A stretch of DNA of 64,000 nt from Blastomussa wellsi (lineage: Eukaryota; Cnidaria; Anthozoa; Scleractinia; Plerogyridae): NCBI GenBank assembly GCA_947652115.1, contig OX393566.1:24017088-24081087 (forward strand), written 5' to 3'. A model generated the notes under the pieces. That model worked only from the letters and a program-made list of their open reading frames with translations. It did no database searches and had not been told where the DNA came from. Positions 59,501 to 64,000 of this stretch are shown piece by piece. The position numbers and the translations under genes were made by a program. Within the stretch, counting starts at the first letter, position 1; every line of letters starts with the position of its first letter.

Positions 59501-62500
59501 TCTTGTGAGCCCACGGTGCGCGGTGCTTGTTTGTCGTGCAAGGATTTGTGGGAATTACTGCATCCGGGCACATTGGTTCAACTTTCCAGCTGTCGCCGAA
59601 GTCATTCGCTAAGGTCTCTGTTAACATTTGTGGAGTCATGAAGTCGTCGTTTCTGTCGTTATTAAAGTTTCCGCACAGACCGCAAGTTTGCCCTGATAAA
59701 AATACAATGTGGGTATTATTTCTCGTTTATTGGCTTAAAAACTACATGCGAGTTTGCCACACGGATAACGAGATCTGACCTTCATTTCCCCCCAAAAAAC
59801 TGGCTTATTTGCCAAAAACTGCTCATAACGGATAGAGAAGCTTTCTAACCCGACCGTAAATCTAAACCAAAGGTATCCTGGAAACTGAGTTGTGGTCAAT
59901 AGAACATATTAAGATGTAAACTGGATGGAGGTTGTAGTGAAATTGATCAAAATGTTAACTGCCGCACTCAGTTTTAACAGAAAGCCGAATAATTCAGTTT
60001 CTACCACCCTGTCCAAAACCTCAATAACGAGCTTTGTCTCTGCCACTGACCTTTGAACTTTGGTTCCAAAGTGATATACAGCCGTGTTCCTTTATCCCAC
60101 GTGACTGTTAAGCCCAGGTCAGTCTCTAAGACAGTAAAGAAATGACGCTCCCTGATTTGAAACATCGCTGTCGTGTTTGAGCCTGCAGCACCTGGCAGCG
60201 GCGACACCACGGGAGTTTTCTCTCGCTCTAATACGATCAATGTGTTATTGATGGTAATGGTCACTTTCTTTGTGCACGCCAGGCCACTGCTTCCACAAGG
60301 CACGTTCTGGGCCTGTATTTGGAAGGTACCATTTGAGGAGCCATTACAGGAGTCCTGTGCGAGAAGGTACTCACAGGCCCCGCTGAAAGTGAACCTCCTG
60401 CCATCAAAGGTGATGTAATTTAGTTCGCCATAAACAGAACAAGTCCCGGGGCAGACGTGGTTTGTACACGACCATTGCGTTCCCTTGCAAGAACTAGAAG
60501 GATAAGGAAAGATTATTGTACACTCAAGCAACTCTAAGCTATAGGATCATTTCTCGACATTTCTTATAGTACGAGTTGGGAGAATTTAAAATTGCTTTAA
60601 CTCTTTACGCCTCCGCCTGACACCAACAAACGTCTCCCTTGATAGACTACTTACTTATAACCAGGAAAATTAATTACAAAAACAAATAATTTATCTTTCT
60701 TGTCATTGCTTCATTTTCTCTCCCTGCCAGAACGGATCATAATGTCAGGGGCGGATCTAGGGGGAGGGTGCAGGGATGCGCACTCCTCTCTGGGACGACC
60801 TGCGGCTTTCTAATATAACGTGTATTCTGCTTACGTCACCCGTCAGTTACGTCATTCCTTACTGGTGCACGCACCCCTCCTGAGAAAAATGTTGTGTCCG
60901 CCCCTGTATCTTCATAATATCGAGAGATAAATGGAAAGAAATCGTTTTTCTTTATTTTCTCTTTTAATTATTTTCTTTGTTTAAAATTAAAACTATGTAC
61001 GCACAAATAGCTAAAGGTGGTGAGTTGTCGCTACCAATTGTTCTCAACTTACTTGTTGTAAGTTTGTGTTACCTTTGTAAACATACCAAGTATTACAGTC
61101 CACTTTAATCTGTTGTCCTGGCCTGTAACTGTGACCGCCGTGATGGCAAAGGCACTGGGACGAGTTTACGCACTGCTGACCAAGTAGTACCGTACCCTGG
61201 GGACAGACGCAACCTTCCCGACACTTTATTTCCAGGCATGGCAGGTGGAAATTGCCACAGGTCTTGGCGCATTGCGCGCCACAGCTTACCCACTTTTGAC
61301 CTAGAGGACAAACTGCGGAAAGGTACACGGATGATATAAATGTTTCTACTTTTTGACAAACTCAATTTATTGATGCCGTAGGGCAAAAGAATAGTACGTG
61401 ACATAAAAATGATAACTTTACACTAATGTGTGGAATTATTCTACTGAAATTCACTCTTCTCCTTTAAATAAAATGAAAATGCCATTTGTTAGAACGAAAC
61501 ATACACTCGACCTTCTTAACAGTGATAGCAGATTTAAAAAGGACTGAAAATCAAACACCTGACGTGCAACGATCATTACATGTGAAGAGATGGCGTAAGA
61601 ATGTCGAAACATGTTTTTGGAATCGTTGTTACTATGCTGTTTTTGCGATAGCAGATTACTTCTAATGAGTGTCGTTTTACTGAAGTATTGTCTTACGCAT
61701 ACATGAGCAGCTTGTACTAACACCAATTTATAACAGATCGTACAAACCTGACCTTTACATGTTCTACTGGAATCTTACCTTTACATGTTCTGTTGGTGCA
61801 GAGAAACCGCCCATTCTTGCACAAACTGGGCACAAAAAAGACGGCAGATTTTAGACTGACGTTTACATTAATATATTCTTAACAGGAATTTCTTTATGCA
61901 CCTGAGAAATCGCTAACCATTTAACTTATAACTGAAATTTTAACACCCTATCCGTTGAGAAGGTTTGGAAACAAATAAAAGCAAAAGCTTTGTGATTTTC
62001 CCTTCAGGTAGGGGAAGCGTATTCTGCAACCTTTAGTTCTACATTCCACATTTCTAGCCATCTGCCTGTGGATCTTTGGAACTTTGATCTTTTTTATAAG
62101 GGTTTGCGTTTAAGATCCCAGACTCTGGCAGCTTTGAATTTCAGAAAATCGATTTGTAGATTGCAGACACCCTACACCAAAAATCGTGCGTTAAGATAAT
62201 CGTTTTTGGATTTCTTACACCCTTACGTGAAGCGATAAATCAGTTCAGATTAATCCTTACCATTCATTGCAGCTAGTTGGTCTAATTACAGTCCCAGGAT
62301 CATAAGCACGTCCATCATGATAACAGGGGCACTGTGAGTGGGGTACACATTGCTTATCCTCTCTAAGGACCCTGCCCTTTGGACAGTTACAGCCCTCGGC
62401 ACATTCCTCTTGACAAGGAAGGTCCATGGAGATTTCGCGGCACGTCCGCTGGCAGGAGGAACCACAGACTTGGTAAACCTGTCCCTGAATAGAACAAACC

Positions 62501-64000
62501 GCACCTGAAAATAAACAGAGAAACTTAGTGGATACCTCATGGATTATAACACTTTTTGTTCCCAAAAGCTGCGATCCTACATTTTGTCCAGCTGGTGAAA
62601 AGACTGATAATATTGCAGGCTGGTTGCGAGTTCCAGAAACAAGTGCACGCATTTGATTCAAGCCTACGAAGTAAAAATGACCGATGACCGAACGAAAGAA
62701 ACATGTTTTGTTAAAAAATAAATGCGCCGTCTTGTTAGTAATCTGTAACGTAGCTCTTAGAAAGAGAAAAAAGAAAATGTATTTGTACTTTTTAGGGAAA
62801 TGCTTTTGCTAATTGCTGTCTAAGCGACCCTTTGTGTTACCTGTCACTACATCTTTGAATAAGGGAGGGGCATATACCTCATGGTAGTTCACATGTAGTC
62901 ACCCAGGTACATACTTCATGTAACCTATAATCAAGTGTCCATGTTTCTGTTCCTAGCACTGTTTGTCTTCACGTAGCACTGATCATCTGTCCCTAGCACT
63001 GCATGAAGCATATACCTGCTGGGTGACTATATGTGAACTACCATGAAGTGTATGCCAAGAGAGGCATGTGTATAGATACTTACTGCATTCCGGCATAATG
63101 TTCGAATTCATCCATTCGATAACAACCCCCTGTCTGGCGCAGTCATGTACATAAGCAGCAATAGCACTACACAGACACTGCGTCCCTTGCTGACACCCAC
63201 ATACGTCATACATACAACTGGCGATATACCCGTCAGAAGGGTCCACCGAGTGGTGACACTTGGTGAAAGGGGCATGAAGTAGCCTGTTACACAGCCTTTC
63301 TGCGGTGGCCTTTCTTTGGATCTGCACCTCGCAGGGATGCTTCGATGGCTGTGTGTCATTACAAACTGAGTTCACCTTCCATGAATTTCCAAAGGCTGTA
63401 ATACTCTTCTCTACGACGTTCTCTTTGGTGGTCAAATCGTCATTTTGATTGCTGTTAAAAGTTCCGCACAGGCCGCAAGTCATGCCACGGAAGCGAGGCT
63501 GTACCGTGACGTAAGCACGCGAGATGCCATCCCACTTGACATTTATGCCAACAGAACTATGTACTGACGTCATCGATGACGACAGCTGCCTGATGATGTA
63601 ATCTGTGAGGATTAAAAATAGTTTTGAAAACTTAAATTCGGAAGTACAAAATATTTTCAGTATTTCCGTGGAGTTTAGGGAGTTTAGGTCAGGGAACGAA
63701 ATATCAAAACAGTTTCAGGTTCTATCAAACATCGCAAGTGTTAATAACTCTGCAGAAACAAGGAAAGATCGGTTTCTAGTTCATTTTGTGAAATAGACGT
63801 TCTCATTAGAGTTGCGCAATCTCGGCAATTTGTTTTATTTCATTGAACAACATCTCTTTGAAGAAATTATACTGCTTTCCCATCTTCTAAAATTATCCTA
63901 TTTTAATATAAACTCAGAATTTTTCTATTGGAAATCCGTTGACTATATTGGCTCATAGACAACTCAGGCTCGTAATTGTTTGATACACTTACTTTCTGCA
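43947..64000 (-). CDS. Giant gel-forming-mucin/SCO-spondin-like secreted protein, 5' partial (3256 aa visible)
   Basis: Exons, minus order: 64000-63993 (partial), 63602-63084, 62504-62261, 61825-61779, 61312-61087, 60493-60051, 59692-59454, 58351-58195, 57682-57433, 56559-56507, 56430-53692, 53325-53036, 52626-52433, 52072-51932, 51288-50888, 49696-49518, 48643-45970, 45622-45426, 45166-45068, 44805-44751, 44563-43947. All phases agree. Domains by visible residue: end of a VWD plus C8 (3-175), TIL (176-257), VWC-like (257-272), TIL (273-348), VWD ('[16 protein letters not shown]', '[15 protein letters not shown]'), C8 (~520-628), TIL (628-711), mucin tract 1 (729-~1430), TIL, VWC and LDLa (to 1641), F5/8C (1642-1800), two LDLa (1803-1870), short PTS (1870-1983), Cys-rich (1984-2043), mucin tract 2 (2060-2935), TIL/VWC (2935-3052), PTS, and C-terminal cystine knot (3150-3240). 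VWD-C8-TIL units and the terminal knot mediate disulfide-linked multimers in gel-forming mucins; mucus or matrix structure is the likely role. The upstream part is missing. Confidence 0.9.
44862..44886. repeat. (GGGA)n simple repeat
   Basis: Six uninterrupted GGGA units in a mucin intron, about 60 bases upstream (in transcript sense) of exon 44805-44751. Confidence 0.8.
45970..48643 (-). repeat. Mucin tract 2: a 2.67-kb exon of 17-18-residue Thr/Ser repeats
   Basis: A single exon of 891 codons. After a short VWC-like head ('[10 protein letters not shown]') it consists of roughly 45 degenerate copies of a unit like '[18 protein letters not shown]', about 51-54 bases per copy. It is Thr/Ser-rich with Lys/Glu at fixed spots, a PTS domain for dense O-glycosylation. 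The complement is GTT/GTC-rich, so the opposite strand is also open over hundreds of codons without being a gene. Confidence 0.9.
49753..50066 (+). mobile_element. MITE family C, longest copy, in a mucin intron
   Basis: Has an outer inverted pair (TATTCAACAAATTGTCACG at 49757 and GGCAATTTGTTGAATA near 49926) and an inner pair (AACAATTATCCTGC near 49946 and AGGATAATTGTTAAATA at 50049). It looks like two nested or adjoining foldback units. It lies upstream (in transcript sense) of exon 49696-49518. Confidence 0.6.
50418..50620. repeat. Dispersed repeat family D, copy 2
   Basis: Shares AGTCGGAACAAACAAAA, CACCTCTAT and flanking blocks, in order, with 32474-32670. Non-coding, in a mucin intron. 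Confidence 0.5.
51932..53325 (-). other. F5/8C (discoidin) domain and LDLa block of the mucin
   Basis: Exons 53325-53036 and 52626-52433 encode one discoidin-type domain: '[15 protein letters not shown]', 'GRLNNS', '[19 protein letters not shown]', '[10 protein letters not shown]', '[12 protein letters not shown]', then '[17 protein letters not shown]' and 'CLRLEFYGC'. Exon 52072-51932 adds an LDLa repeat ('[20 protein letters not shown]') with the Ca-binding Asp/Glu cluster 'DDSDE' and starts a second LDLa, which is completed in 51288-50888 ('[11 protein letters not shown]'). Confidence 0.85.
53692..56430 (-). repeat. Mucin tract 1 exon (2.74 kb) with 40-residue tandem repeats, TIL, VWC and LDLa
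   Basis: One exon holds about 700 residues of Thr/Ser/Pro/Lys-rich sequence, then TIL ('[18 protein letters not shown]'), VWC ('[19 protein letters not shown]') and LDLa ('[19 protein letters not shown]'). The downstream half of the tract (about 54500-55440) is a minisatellite of about eight 40-residue units containing '[19 protein letters not shown]'. Units alternate between an '[10 protein letters not shown]' and a '[10 protein letters not shown]' type. The tract is a PTS domain; length polymorphism between individuals is likely. Confidence 0.88.
58970..59215. repeat. Dispersed repeat shared with the left window edge
   Basis: TTGATTGGTTTAAAAATCTCGCGCCACTTT matches, with few changes, the reverse complement of about 190-240. 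Located in a mucin intron. Confidence 0.45.
62868..63056. mobile_element. Foldback/MITE element in a mucin intron
   Basis: GGCATATACCTCATGGTAGTTCACATGTAGTCACCC on the left (in two blocks) is mirrored by GGGTGACTATATGTGAACTACCATGAAGTGTATGCC at the right end. Arms are about 50 bases around a centre with CCTAGCACTG repeats. It lies 28 bases from exon end 63084. Confidence 0.65.

Overview
This 64 kb window is animal nuclear DNA, most likely from an anthozoan cnidarian and probably a stony coral. The genes are intron-rich with GT-AG junctions and AT-rich introns. Spacers are full of small inverted-repeat transposons, tRNA-derived SINE pieces, a Penelope-like retroelement and a LINE scrap. I see no operons, CRISPR arrays or bacterial features. 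The species call is inference.

Layout. 0.4-1.8 kb (+): a small three-exon gene model of 175 aa, function unknown. 1.8-8.6 kb: transposon remnants (Penelope-like RT/GIY-YIG fragment, LINE RT fragment, several MITEs). 8.6-17.35 kb (-): a 15-exon gene encoding a KDZ-superfamily (Kyakuja-Dileera-Zisupton) transposase protein that keeps its Cys cluster and DDE triad. 17.35-17.95 kb: a compact divergent promoter interval holding a near-perfect 151-bp palindrome. 17.95-24.03 kb (+): HROB, the OB-fold factor that works with the MCM8-MCM9 helicase, complete in 11 exons (616 aa). 24.0-26.7 kb: convergent spacer. 26.66-34.72 kb (-): a complete six-exon NMDA-family ionotropic glutamate receptor (927 aa) with an aspartate at the pore 'N site' and altered ligand-pocket residues. 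34.7-43.9 kb: gene-poor, repeat-rich spacer. 43.95 kb to the right edge (-): the C-terminal 3256 residues of a giant secreted gel-forming-mucin/SCO-spondin-like protein (VWD, C8, TIL, VWC-like, LDLa and F5/8C domains, mucin PTS tracts, terminal cystine knot). Its 5' part lies outside the window.

I assembled exons by hand from splice consensus and phase. HROB, the receptor and the mucin close in frame across every junction I checked. The KDZ gene closes only if one weak donor is used, and it also needs one GC-AG intron. The genes are not an evident pathway. The only apparent regulatory link is the shared 0.6-kb divergent promoter between HROB and the KDZ gene.

The most noteworthy observations are: the intron-rich KDZ gene with an intact catalytic triad and no visible transposon ends; the palindrome in the HROB/KDZ promoter; the unusual pore and ligand signature of the receptor; the mucin's F5/8C and LDLa insert between PTS tracts; and several short inverted-repeat families with more than one copy inside this single window.
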